This document shows, in pieces, positions 26,496-35,441 of a DNA stretch of 64,000 nucleotides (its first letter is position 1; each line of letters starts with the position of its first letter). This stretch comes from Lujinxingia sediminis (lineage in GTDB: Bacteria > Myxococcota_A > Bradymonadia > Bradymonadales > Bradymonadaceae). The stretch is taken from contig NZ_SADD01000018.1 in NCBI RefSeq assembly GCF_004005565.1, positions 36,860 through 100,859 of the forward strand, written 5' to 3'. The notes beneath the pieces are model-generated. The model saw only the letters and a program-made list of their open reading frames with translations. It was not told the origin of the DNA and did not search any database. The position numbers were made by a program, and so were the translations under genes.

Positions 26496-27647
26496 ATGAG
26501 AGACATCGCGATTATCGGCGCCGGAATCGGCGGGCTGACCGCCGCACACGCCCTTTTGCAGGCCGGAGCCTCGGTGCGCATCTTCGAGCGAGCCCCGCAG
26601 CTGCGCGCCCTGGGCGCTGGCATCACCATGCAAGGCAACGCCATGGAAGCGCTGGCAAGCCTGGGGCTGGCCGAGCGCGTGCGCAACGAAGGCCACACCA
26701 TCGCCAGGGCTCAGATCGCCACCTGGCAGGGCGAGCCCTTGCAGACCCTCGATCTTCGCACACTCGGCCCCCAGGTCGCCTGGCCCGGGGTCGCCATCCA
26801 CCGGCGACGCCTCATCCACACCCTGGCCGAAGATCTCCAGAACGTCATCGCGTTTGACGCCGGCGCAACGCACATTGAGCACGACGATGACGCCGTGCAC
26901 GTCACGTTTGAAGACGGCTCCCAACACTCCTTTGCCGCCCTCATCGGCTGCGACGGCCTGCACTCTGCGGTGCGTCGCTCCCTTCGCGCTGACGAAGCGC
27001 TCCGCTACGATGGTTACACCTCCTGGCGCGGCGTGGCCTCCATGCCCGCCACCGGGCTCGCCACCACCGAGATGTGGGGTGCCGGAAGACGCTTTGGCCT
27101 GGTGCCCATCGCCAACGATGAGGTGTACTGGTTCGCCGTGGCCGACGCCCCCCGGAACACCGCGCTCGAAGGCCCCACACTTGCGCGGCTTCAGCAGATG
27201 TTTGATGGCTGGGCCTCCCCGGTCGCAGACATTTTGAACGCCACCAACCCCGCCGACATCATCGCTACCGACTGTCTCGACCGCCCTCCGATCACCACCT
27301 GGGGCCAGGGACGCGTCACGCTCCTGGGCGACGCGGCCCACCCCATGATGCCCAACCTCGGCCAGGGCGGCTGTCAGGCCGTCGAAAGCGCGGTGGTCCT
27401 TGGCCGCGCCCTGCGGTCCACACCGGACCTCGTGCAGGCCCTGCGACGCTATGAGCGCCAGCGTACCGCGCGCGCAAATCTCTTCGTCAAACGCTCCTTT
27501 GAGACCGGTCGCATCGCCCAGTGGCGCAATCCCCTGGCCCGGGGCATTCGCAACCTCGGCATGCGACTCATCCCGCAGTCCTTCGTGGAGCGCGCACTCA
27601 TCGAGCAGTACGGTTTTGAAGCCTGGTTTCGTTCGGTAAGTGCGTGA
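26496..27647 (+). CDS. FAD-dependent monooxygenase (group A)
   Basis: A 383-aa flavoprotein hydroxylase. The Rossmann motif is GAGIGGLTAAHAL near the N-terminus, with Glu of IFERAP binding the ribose. The middle DG motif is IGCDGLHSAVR and the GD motif is LLGDAAHPMMPNLGQGGCQAVES. It resembles salicylate hydroxylase/zeaxanthin-epoxidase-like enzymes that use NAD(P)H and O2 to hydroxylate or epoxidise a small aromatic or isoprenoid. Divergence from TetR suggests substrate-inducible expression. AGGAG lies just upstream of the start. Confidence 0.92.
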   Translation: MRDIAIIGAGIGGLTAAHALLQAGASVRIFERAPQLRALGAGITMQGNAMEALASLGLAERVRNEGHTIARAQIATWQGEPLQTLDLRTLGPQVAWPGVAIHRRRLIHTLAEDLQNVIAFDAGATHIEHDDDAVHVTFEDGSQHSFAALIGCDGLHSAVRRSLRADEALRYDGYTSWRGVASMPATGLATTEMWGAGRRFGLVPIANDEVYWFAVADAPRNTALEGPTLARLQQMFDGWASPVADILNATNPADIIATDCLDRPPITTWGQGRVTLLGDAAHPMMPNLGQGGCQAVESAVVLGRALRSTPDLVQALRRYERQRTARANLFVKRSFETGRIAQWRNPLARGIRNLGMRLIPQSFVERALIEQYGFEAWFRSVSA

Positions 27648-27710
27648 CATCCCTCCCTCAACCCTGACGGACTTCGGCCCATCTCGGGAGCCCACTTCAC
27701 CTCTTCACCC

Positions 27711-28130
27711 GCATAAACACTGGACCTTGCACGACCCTCGGTCGGTCATCGCGGTCGGTCATTGGTCGGTCATCGTGCACGACCCTCGGTCGGTCATCGA
27801 ACTCGTCCGGAGGAGCCCTCACCACGCGCATCAGACCACGCGCGGAAAAGAGCTTGAATCCCAGCGTAAAAGCCGACCCCGCCCGGGGTCGGCTTTTTGT
27901 ACTCTGACCCAAAATGAAACATCACGCTCGCCGCGCACCCGCATAAACACACCATCTTGCACAACCCACGGTCGGCTTCCAGGCGACCCTCGGTCGGTCG
28001 AAAACGCCCAATCTCGCACAACTCCCTGTCAGCATCCGAATCGCCGCGCACCCGCATAAACACACCATCTTGCACAACCCACGGTCGGCTTTTAGGCGCA
28101 ACCCACGGCCGGCTTTTATGCGGTCAACCC
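27711..28130. repeat. Family P repeat array
   Basis: Several CGCATAAACAC ends, each followed by (C/A)CC(T/A)TGCACGACC and the palindrome CGACCCTCGGTCG or a variant. The array closes at about 28115 with CTTTTATGCGG. It fills the 560-bp gap before the TPR lipoprotein, apart from the terminator at 27868. Confidence 0.85.
27868..27898 (+). terminator. Intrinsic terminator
   Basis: The stem AAAAGCCGACCCC/GGGGTCGGCTTTTT with loop GCCC, inside the repeat region 220 bp after the monooxygenase. It is the first strong stop for that transcript. Confidence 0.88.
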
Positions 28131-28207
28131 CTGTGGGATACTTCCTCCCCCCCATCCCCCCTGTTACGTGATCAGCTGCCGTCCTCACCGCCTGAGAGAG
28201 AACCTCG

Positions 28208-29482
28208 ATGATGCCCCGACGCCTGATACCCCCCTGCACACTCGCCGCCTCCCTCGCGCTTCTTCTCGGCGGCTGTGCTGGCACCTCCCCTTCTCTCATC
28301 ACAACCGAACCTCCCGCGCCACATGAGTCTCCCCACGAAGACTCCATCGACGCTACCGCAGAGCTCCATGATATCCTGACCTTCCTCTCCGAGACCCACG
28401 GAAGCGATCTGGAATCTGTAAAAGCCCGACTCAAAACCTTGACGCGTCACGCCCCTTCCTTTGCACAGGCCCACTTCAACCTCGGACTCGTGGCCCACAT
28501 CAGCGCCGAGCCTGACCAGGCTCGCGACCACTACACCCGCGCCCTGGCGCTCGACCCGAAGCTCGCCGCCGCCCACATCAACCTGGGCATACTCGCCATC
28601 GATGCCCGCAACGATGGCCAGGCCCAACGCCACTTCGAGACGGCCCTTCAACGCTCCCCCGCCAATCCTATTGCACGAGAGAACCTCACGACGCTCCTCA
28701 CCACCCTCCTCTCCACGCATAAAAACGCCCCGCACCTTCGACCGAGGCTTGTCCGTCTGGTTGAAAAAGGAGGCGCGCAGTGGACGCTCGGGGAGCGAGA
28801 CGCCGCGCTCACCACCTTTCGCCAGGCTCTTGATGTCTATGACGCACTTGACGATGACCAACAACGCCGTCACCTCGAACTCGCCGCCCACGCCGCATGG
28901 ATGCTCGCAGAAGATGCGCACGAGCGTGCCCTAGCCATGAAGATCGACGCCACCCAGGGTGATGCGTTGACCGCTCAAACCCGCGAGAAGATGGCAGCTC
29001 ATCAGGAAGCCATTGTACGTTTTGAGCATGTCCTCTCATTCAACCATCCGCAGTGGACGGTCGCGGCGCTGGTCCGAATTGGAGAAGGCCCAAGAGACTT
29101 TAGCGAGTCCTTCAGGCGGTCTGCTGTCCCGGCTCAACTAAGCGAAGAACAACACGTGATCTATCGCCGCATGTTGGAAGACAGGGCTGCGCAAATAACC
29201 GAACATGCCTACAACGCGTTCACAACGGCGCTTCAGACCGCTCAAAACACGGGAATCATCTCGGCGTTCACCTACAACGCAGCCTTCGCGCGCTATGAAC
29301 TCGATCCCACCACCCACGTTAAACCTCGGGCGTTGCCCTTCGCGGGTCAGCCCAGATCCGACGGCTTTACGCTCCACGGATTCCTCGCCCTGCCTCCCGA
29401 CACCGGGGAGGATGAAAGCGGGGAGGATGAAAGCGAGGACATTGACGAGATCGAGGCCCAGATTCGCCGGCTCCTCTCCTGA
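28208..29482 (+). CDS. TPR lipoprotein
   Basis: A 424-aa exported protein. The signal peptide ends at LLGGC (Cys23). Three tetratricopeptide repeats follow at about residues 75-165 (HFNLGLVAHISAEPDQARDHYTRALALDPKLAAAHINLGILA...). A region of helices comes next, then an acidic tail (DESGEDESEDIDEIEAQIRRLL). In layout it recalls TPR lipoproteins of the gliding/adventurous motility and envelope machinery of myxobacteria, but I cannot assign it to one. It is flanked on both sides by family P repeat arrays and appears to stand alone. Confidence 0.8.
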   Translation: MMPRRLIPPCTLAASLALLLGGCAGTSPSLITTEPPAPHESPHEDSIDATAELHDILTFLSETHGSDLESVKARLKTLTRHAPSFAQAHFNLGLVAHISAEPDQARDHYTRALALDPKLAAAHINLGILAIDARNDGQAQRHFETALQRSPANPIARENLTTLLTTLLSTHKNAPHLRPRLVRLVEKGGAQWTLGERDAALTTFRQALDVYDALDDDQQRRHLELAAHAAWMLAEDAHERALAMKIDATQGDALTAQTREKMAAHQEAIVRFEHVLSFNHPQWTVAALVRIGEGPRDFSESFRRSAVPAQLSEEQHVIYRRMLEDRAAQITEHAYNAFTTALQTAQNTGIISAFTYNAAFARYELDPTTHVKPRALPFAGQPRSDGFTLHGFLALPPDTGEDESGEDESEDIDEIEAQIRRLLS

Positions 29483-29496
29483 CTCGCCCGCGCCCC

Positions 29497-30075
29497 CTCA
29501 ATCGCCCCTTACCCGCATAAACACTCGGCCTTGCACGACCCTCGGTCGGTCATTCGGTCGGTCATTTGCACGACCCTCGGTCGGTCATTTGCACGACCCT
29601 CGGTCGGTTCTTCAGTCCGTTCTTCAGCCACGTCCTTGCACGACCCTCGGTCGGATCCAAAATCGCCCCTCACCCGCATAAACACTCGGCCTTGCACGAC
29701 CTTCGGTCGGTCATTTGCACGACCCTCGGTCGGTTCTTCAGCCACGTCCTTGCACGACCCTCGGTCGGATCCAAAATCGCCCCTCAACCGCATAAACACT
29801 CGGCCTTGCACGACCCTCGGTCGGTCATTCGGCCGGTCATTTGCACGACCCTCGGTCGGTTCTTCAGTCAGTTCTTCAGCCACGTCCTTACACGACCCTC
29901 GGTCGGTTCCGAAATCGCCCCTCACCCGCATAAACACTCGGCCTTGCACGACCCTCGGTCGGTCATTTGCACGACCCTCGGTCGGTTCTTCAGCCACGTC
30001 CTTGCACGACCCTCGGTCGGATCCAAAATCGCCCCTCACCCGCATAAACACTCGGCCTTGCACGACCCCCGGTCG
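29497..30075 (+). repeat. Family P higher-order array
   Basis: Five higher-order units start with CGCATAAACACTCGG at 29514, 29675, 29789, 29927 and 30041 (periods 161, 114, 138 and 114). Each holds two to four copies of the module CACGACCCTCGGTCGG, whose core CGACCCTCGGTCG is a 5-bp inverted repeat around CTC. Unit length changes by whole 23-24 bp modules. Many frames stay open across it but none is a credible protein. Confidence 0.92.
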
Positions 30076-30113
30076 TTTTGACGGGTCGTTTTGATTCAAT
30101 GAGAGCATCTCAC

Positions 30114-31130
30114 ATGCCCGAAAAGCGCCCCTCCTACCCCGAGCTCACCTCGGCCGTGGACCTCTGCCGACCCGACGGCCGCCTCAACCCGGCGGCCGCC
30201 GGCTTCGCGCGGCGCCCCTTGATTCGCCCCAACCTCCGGGGCGGTCCCGGCTGGTGGGGGCGCAACAAACGCTGGGAGTACTGGGGCATCGTCACCCCCG
30301 AACACGTCATCGGCGTGACCATCGCCAGCCTGGACTACGCCGGCCTCTTGCAGCTCTACCTCTACGATCGCCGCCACCCCCACGCGCCCCCCATCGTCCA
30401 GGACGCGCTCCTCCCCCTGGCCCGGGGCGTGGTCCTGCCCGACCTGGCCGCCACATTTGAAGCCCACGGCCGCCACCGCGACCTCTCGCTGAGCTTTGCC
30501 TACACCCCTCACCACGCGCACCTGCGCCTGCGCTCCCCCCGCGTGCGCTTTGAGCTCGACGCCCCGGCCCACGGCGACGCCCTGGGCGTGGTCATCCCCT
30601 GGTCCCCCACCCGCTTTCAGTACACCCTCAAAGACGTCGCGCGTCAGCTGCGCGGACGCCTTCAGGTCGATGACGAATCCTTTGACCTGCGCCCCGCCAC
30701 CAGCTTCGGCGTGCTCGACCGGGGCCGCGGCCGCTGGCCCTACAGCATGACCTGGAACTGGGGCGCCGGCTTCGGGCGCCGGGGCGACCACACCCTGGGC
30801 CTGCAGCTCGGCGGCAAATGGACCGCCCACACCCCCGGCACCGAAAACGCCCTCCTGGTCGATGGCCGCCTCAGCTACATCGGCCACGAGCTCACCTGGG
30901 AGTACCAGCGCGACGACCCCACCGCCCTCTGGCGCGTGCACGGCCCGCGCCTCGACGCCACCCTCACCCCCTTTCACCTGCGCCGCGCCGACACCAACGC
31001 CCTCCTCATCGCCTCGCGCACCCGACAGGCCTTTGGCCACTGGAGCGGCTGGGCGCTCGATGCCCACGACCAGCGCCACGACCTCCAGGGCCTGGTCGGC
31101 TGGGCCGAAGAAGCCGCCAACCGCTGGTAA
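30114..31130 (+). CDS. DUF2804 domain protein
   Basis: A protein of about 338 aa with the DUF2804 pattern: NKRWEYWGIVTPEHVIGVTIASLDYAGLLQLYLYDR near residue 55, a central PYSMTWNWGAGFG and a late QAFGHWSGWALD. The family is predicted to form a beta-rich barrel and its role is unknown. Three in-frame starts (30078, 30099, 30114) follow the repeat array; I chose the last because the protein sequence becomes family-like directly after it. Confidence 0.85.
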   Translation: MPEKRPSYPELTSAVDLCRPDGRLNPAAAGFARRPLIRPNLRGGPGWWGRNKRWEYWGIVTPEHVIGVTIASLDYAGLLQLYLYDRRHPHAPPIVQDALLPLARGVVLPDLAATFEAHGRHRDLSLSFAYTPHHAHLRLRSPRVRFELDAPAHGDALGVVIPWSPTRFQYTLKDVARQLRGRLQVDDESFDLRPATSFGVLDRGRGRWPYSMTWNWGAGFGRRGDHTLGLQLGGKWTAHTPGTENALLVDGRLSYIGHELTWEYQRDDPTALWRVHGPRLDATLTPFHLRRADTNALLIASRTRQAFGHWSGWALDAHDQRHDLQGLVGWAEEAANRW

Positions 31131-31329
31131 GCGTCCCGCCCTCCAGACCATCCCCCCGAAACTTTTTGAATCAACGCGCCGCCTCCTGCGTACGTAGCCG
31201 CCGAGGCGCTGGCGAGCACCCGGGATCTCCAGGAGCTTCATGAATGACGCAGCATGGTGCTGCTCACGACGTCGTGAACACACATCGATGACCACGGCGT
31301 ACGACATGATGACAATGACATGGAGACAC

Positions 31330-32313
31330 CCTATGACATGGATGCATGGGCGCTTTGCCCCGACCACCCTTCTGTCCCTTCTCGTTGCCGGCTCCCTGGC
31401 CCTGAGCGCCTGCGGCTCCGACACCAACGCCGACGCTCCCGCGGTCGATGACACCCAGGGCGACCCTCAGACCAGCAGCTTCGACGTGGAGGTCAGTGGC
31501 GAGGGCCAGTCCACGCAAGTCAGCGGCTCTCAGGATAACGACCAGGCCTCCGACGAGACCTGGGGCGCCGCCATCGCCAACGGCGTCATCACCATCCTGA
31601 TGCAAAACGACACCGGCGTGGCCATCTCCACCACGGTCGACACCTCGCTCAATACCTACGCCGACAGCACCTTTACCGTGGGTACCCCGCCCGAGGGCAC
31701 CTTCGTGAGCCTGCTCGACGTGATGGCCACGACCTCCTTTTCCAGCCAGGGCCAGGGCTCCATTGAGCTGACCAGCTGCCCGAAGGCCATCGGTGACAAG
31801 GTCGTGGGCTCCTTCAAAAACATCGTGCTCAAAGACGATCAGGGCCCCGGAACCCGCACGCTCAACGGCAGCTTCGATGTCATGGTCTACGCCATGACCG
31901 GCTCCCTGAACTGCGAACCCGCAGACAGCGGCGACAACGGCGACAACGGCGACAACGGCGACAACGGCGACAACGGCGACAACGGCGACAACGGCGACAA
32001 CACCTGCGAGAGCCACGACTACTGCAACGACACCCCGGGCGTCTGCTGCCCCTACACCTCGTGCCTCTCCAGCTGCAATCTCAGCTGCATTCTGGAAGAC
32101 GCCGAGTGCGCCAGCGGCATGAACCCGGCGGCCTGCGCCATCTGCGCCAACAACTGTCTGGACAGCTGCGACGTCTCCACCGAGTGCCGCAACGCACTCA
32201 CCGAACTGAGCGCCTGCGAAGAAGAAGCCGGCTGCGACACCATCGAGGACGAAGACGCCTCGATCGCCTGCACCGAGAGCGCCTGCTGCGCCGAGATCAA
32301 AGTCACCTACTGA
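31330..32313 (+). CDS. Lipoprotein, intact paralogue of the broken gene at 24238
   Basis: A 327-aa exported protein. The ATG at 31330 has GGAG eight bases upstream and starts a signal peptide ending at LSAC; the frame is open to 31240. The N-terminal domain has SSFDVEVSGEG, GVITILMQND and SCPKAIGDKVVGSFKN. Eight GDN tripeptides follow as a linker (about 31928-32001), then a Cys-rich domain (CCPYTSCLSSCNLSC...CAICANNCLDSC...CTESACCAEI). The domain order equals that of the broken copy. The function is unknown; the Cys pattern suggests disulphides outside the cytoplasm. Confidence 0.85.
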   Translation, partial: PMTWMHGRFAPTTLLSLLVAGSLALSACGSDTNADAPAVDDTQGDPQTSSFDVEVSGEGQSTQVSGSQDNDQASDETWGAAIANGVITILMQNDTGVAISTTVDTSLNTYADSTFTVGTPPEGTFVSLLDVMATTSFSSQGQGSIELTSCPKAIGDKVVGSFKNIVLKDDQGPGTRTLNGSFDVMVYAMTGSLNCEPADSGDNGDNGDNGDNGDNGDNGDNGDNTCESHDYCNDTPGVCCPYTSCLSSCNLSCILEDAECASGMNPAACAICANNCLDSCDVSTECRNALTELSACEEEAGCDTIEDEDASIACTESACCAEIKVTY

Positions 32314-32332
32314 TCTCGACCGACGCTTCGAC

Positions 32333-32376
32333 TAAAAAAAAGCGCGCCGCCCGCAGGGGGCGGCGCGCTTTTTTTG
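32333..32376 (+). terminator. Intrinsic terminator
   Basis: The stem GCGCGCCGCCC/GGGCGGCGCGC is flanked by eight A before and seven T after. It can serve both the lipoprotein and the convergent selO gene. Confidence 0.92.
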
Positions 32377-32416
32377 TGGGAGCTGGCGAGCGGTCTAGCC
32401 TCTGGCGGTCAACCCC

Positions 32417-34057
32417 TCACGAGCTGCACGACAACATCGAACACCCGAACGCATCCCGCGCCCAGTCCGGCCGCTTTTTCGCAAAACGCCCCCACTCCGA
32501 CCGCACCTCGTAGGGCGAGCGAAGCACGTCCATCAGAGAATAGACCCCGGAGAAATCTCCGGCCTCCGCCTGATCGATCGCCTCCTGCGCCAGGTAGTTG
32601 CGCAGGATGTACATCGGGTTGACCGCATTCATCGCCTCGCGCCTCGCCACGTCGCTCGTGCCATCGTTTTGCACCCGCGCCACATACGCGCGCAGCCAGG
32701 CGTCAATCGCCTCCCAATCCTCCTCCCGATGCGACTCTGGCGCGTAATAGGCCGCCATCAAGGGCGCGCGCAACGCCTCGGCGTCCACCGCGTCAGCCTC
32801 AACGCCCTCGCAACGCACCTCGGCAAGCCCGCGATAAAAGAGGGTGTAATCGGTCTCCACCCGCCCGAGCATCGCCATCAATCCCTCGACCAGCACCTCA
32901 TCCTCGGCGCCCGCCAGCCTCGTAAGCCCGAGCTTTTGAGCCATCATATCAAGCTGAAGCTCGCTGTAGACGGTGGGGAAATGATCGAGCGCCTCCTGCA
33001 GGGGCGCCGCGTCGTCGACCAGCGCAGCTACGGCGTTGGTGAGCTTATAGAGATTCCAGTAGGCCACGTCGGGCTGATAGCCGTAGCGGTAGCGGCGCTG
33101 CCCCCGGTCGGTGGTGTTGGGCGTAAAGCCCGGGTCGAAGTTATCGAGCCAGCCGTAGGGGCCGTAGTCGATCGTCAGGCCTAGAATCGACATGTTGTCG
33201 GTGTTCATCACCCCGTGCACAAAGCCCACGCGCATCCAGCCCACCACCATCGAGGCGGTGCGCTCGGCGACCTCCCGAATCCACGCGACGATATGCGCAT
33301 CGCGAACCGGCGTATCGCCCCCCGGGGCCTCCGCACCATCCCCTTCACCCTCGCCCAGAAGATGCGGGAAGTAGTGGCGAATCGTGTGCTCCACCAGCCC
33401 CCGCAAAATCCCCAGATCGCCGCGCGCCGCGTGAATCTCATAGCTGCCAAAGCGCAAAAAACTCGGCGCCACCCGGCAGACCACCGCCCCGGGCTCCGGG
33501 GCCGGCCGACCGTCGTACAATTTATCGCGCATCACCTGCTCACCCGTGAGCACAAGGCTCAGCGCGCGCGTCGTAGGTACGCCCAGATGAAACATCGCCT
33601 CGCTACACAAGAACTCGCGGATCGACGAGCGCAACACCGCTCGCCCGTCCGCCGTGCGCGAGTACGGGGTGGGACCGGCCCCCTTAAGCTGCAGCTCATG
33701 GCGCGCCCCCGTCTTCGGGTGAATCGCCTCCCCCAGCGTGATCGCTCGCCCGTCACCCAGCTGGCCGGCCCAGTTTCCAAACTGATGCCCGCCGTAGCAT
33801 GCGGCATAGGGCTTCATGCCCTCAAACAGCGCATTTCCGCCCATCACCTGCGCAAAGTGCTCCTGCTCACAGATCTCGGCCTCAAACCCCACCAGCTCGG
33901 CCACCTCCGGCCAACAGGCCACAAGGCTGGGGTCGGCCACCGCCGAGGGCTCCACCTCGGAGTAACACGCGCCCTGCACCTGGCGCGGGCGCCGGTCGGT
34001 GCGCGCATCGGCGGGCAACTCGCGCATAAATCGGTCGTCGAAAGTAATCGAGCTCAT
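32417..34057 (-). CDS. selO: Protein adenylyltransferase SelO (YdiU)
   Basis: A 546-aa pseudokinase-fold enzyme that transfers AMP from ATP to Ser/Thr/Tyr of proteins in redox control. Family signatures are FARVMGG-like FAQVMGGN, CYGGHQFGNWAGQLGDGRA, ELQLKGAGPTPYSR, VHGVMNTDNMSILG and DYGPYGWLDNFDP. The C-terminus ends CSMLSCSS, the position where eukaryotic homologues carry selenocysteine; here it is an ordinary Cys codon. The start at 34057 (MSSITFDD) was chosen over the upstream frame, which lacks homology. Confidence 0.95.
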   Translation of the reverse strand: MSSITFDDRFMRELPADARTDRRPRQVQGACYSEVEPSAVADPSLVACWPEVAELVGFEAEICEQEHFAQVMGGNALFEGMKPYAACYGGHQFGNWAGQLGDGRAITLGEAIHPKTGARHELQLKGAGPTPYSRTADGRAVLRSSIREFLCSEAMFHLGVPTTRALSLVLTGEQVMRDKLYDGRPAPEPGAVVCRVAPSFLRFGSYEIHAARGDLGILRGLVEHTIRHYFPHLLGEGEGDGAEAPGGDTPVRDAHIVAWIREVAERTASMVVGWMRVGFVHGVMNTDNMSILGLTIDYGPYGWLDNFDPGFTPNTTDRGQRRYRYGYQPDVAYWNLYKLTNAVAALVDDAAPLQEALDHFPTVYSELQLDMMAQKLGLTRLAGAEDEVLVEGLMAMLGRVETDYTLFYRGLAEVRCEGVEADAVDAEALRAPLMAAYYAPESHREEDWEAIDAWLRAYVARVQNDGTSDVARREAMNAVNPMYILRNYLAQEAIDQAEAGDFSGVYSLMDVLRSPYEVRSEWGRFAKKRPDWARDAFGCSMLSCSS

Positions 34058-34079
34058 AGCACATCCGGGGTCAGAGAGA

Positions 34080-34115
34080 GCGCCGCCCCGGCCAGGATCC
34101 TGGCCGGGGCGGCGC
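34080..34115. terminator. 36-bp perfect palindrome, probable terminator
   Basis: An 18-bp arm starting GCGCCGCCCCGGCCAGG pairs perfectly with its mirror around GGATCC. It lies between the stop of the DUF1428 gene and the start of selO. No T-run follows on the minus strand, so termination would be factor-assisted, or the hairpin protects the mRNA end. Confidence 0.65.
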
Positions 34116-34225
34116 GGGCCATCGCACTTACTCTGGCAACACAGCCCATAGAGCAAGCCTTCCTCAACCGCCACCCTCAAACGTTGTGCCTGGCCGCCCT
34201 TGCACCTCGGCCAATCTCACGCGCC

Positions 34226-34939
34226 TCAGACGTCGACAAGCGGAGCAAATCCACCAAAGATCATGCGCTCCCCCTCAAAAAGCCCCTTCTCGGTATGCAT
34301 GCGAGCATCGCCGTAGATCTTGGGCCAGGCCGCATCCCGAACCTCCTTCGACGGCCACTCCACCCGGGCAAAGACCACGCTCTCCTCAGCGGTGGCGTTG
34401 ACCGCGCGCTTAAAGTCGGTGCGCTTCCCATCGGGCACATCATCGCCCCAGGCGTTGACCACGCGCGTGGCCCCGTGCTCCATCATCACCTCGGCGCGCA
34501 TCGCCGCAAGCTCGGTGTAGGCGTCTTTGTTGGCCGTGGGCACCGGGATCACCGAGCCATCGATGTAGCCCGGCTCAGCGCCGCTATCCTTATCCAGGAT
34601 CGTCGCAAATCCCCCGTAGATCACACGCTCACCATCAAAAGGCATCTGCTCCACCGCCGACCCCATGTGCTCATCGCTCATCATGCGCTCGTTGGCCGCC
34701 TGACGAGCCTCGCGATCGGGATACTTCATCCAGGAGAAGACAATCACCTCCTCAGGGGTGGCCTCCACCGCCCGGAAGAAGTCCGTCACCTCTCCCTTCC
34801 CCACATCATCGCCCCAGGTCTCGACCATCCGGGCGACGCCAGACTCCTTGAAGAGGGGCACAGCTTCCAAAACATGCTGGCGATAGGCGTCTTTGTTGGC
34901 GGCTGGCACGGCACCTACGAATCCATCGATGTAGCTCAT
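34226..34939 (-). CDS. Tandem DUF1428 (YbaA-like) protein
   Basis: A 237-aa protein made of two consecutive DUF1428 domains. Domain 1 (residues 1-118) reads YIDGFVGAVPAANKDAYR...VETWGDDVGKG.VTDF...MPFDGERVIYGGF. Domain 2 (120-237) reads YIDGSVIPVPTANKDAYTE...VNAWGDDVPDGKRTDF...GLFEGERMIFGGF. Most relatives, such as E. coli YbaA, have one domain and dimerise through a ferredoxin-like barrel, so this could be a covalent dimer. The start at 34939 has GGGAG seven bases upstream. Function unknown. Confidence 0.87.
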   Translation of the reverse strand: MSYIDGFVGAVPAANKDAYRQHVLEAVPLFKESGVARMVETWGDDVGKGEVTDFFRAVEATPEEVIVFSWMKYPDREARQAANERMMSDEHMGSAVEQMPFDGERVIYGGFATILDKDSGAEPGYIDGSVIPVPTANKDAYTELAAMRAEVMMEHGATRVVNAWGDDVPDGKRTDFKRAVNATAEESVVFARVEWPSKEVRDAAWPKIYGDARMHTEKGLFEGERMIFGGFAPLVDV

Positions 34940-35017
34940 GGGCATACTCCCAAAAGGGGTTTTGTGGTCTACACGGCGCTGCTTCAAACGAAACATGTTG
35001 ATATCGACATAGGGAAG

Positions 35018-35158
35018 TCATGTCGAACAAAAAAAAACCTCCCCCATGCCACCACCCTTGATGTTCGCGATCATTGCCTCTGCCTGGCCGCCCGGCGCGC
35101 CGGCCGCGCCCTGGCCCGGCGTTTTGATCTGGCGATCCTTGCCGAACTTTGAACACAT
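35018..35158 (-). CDS. Possible small protein, low support
   Basis: A 46-residue frame starting at an ATG behind AAAGGGGCG, reading FGKDRQIKTPGQG and ending in GGGMGEVFFCST at a run of nine T. The lower GC and A/T-rich leader differ from the neighbouring repeats. I do not recognise it. The homopolymer near the end could mark a frameshifted start of something longer. The rest of 34940-35441 shows no gene. Confidence 0.25.
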   Translation of the reverse strand: MCSKFGKDRQIKTPGQGAAGAPGGQAEAMIANIKGGGMGEVFFCST

Positions 35159-35441
35159 CGCCCCTTTAAAGTTGAATTCTAATCCCCCCTTAAAAGCCGC
35201 ACACACGTTACAGACGTCAAACGAGGTGGTCGTGAGAGCTGGCGACGCTCTCACCTGAAACGCGCGCCGGCTTATGGGGTCTGGCACCGCGTCCAGATAG
35301 CTGGAAGTGGGGGTCGGCTCGGCTGGCACCCGGTCCAGCTTGCCAGAAGGGCCACCTCAACGGCCTGACTCGATGGAAGCGCTCCAGCTCATCCGAGTGG
35401 CGCTTTGGGGGCATCGTCTCGACGCCGCCGGGGCGCGCCCA

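Noticed and set aside
29509..30108. Several frames of 170-200 codons on both strands over the family P array
   Set aside because: They read the same DNA repeat in different frames, have no ribosome binding site and no homology.
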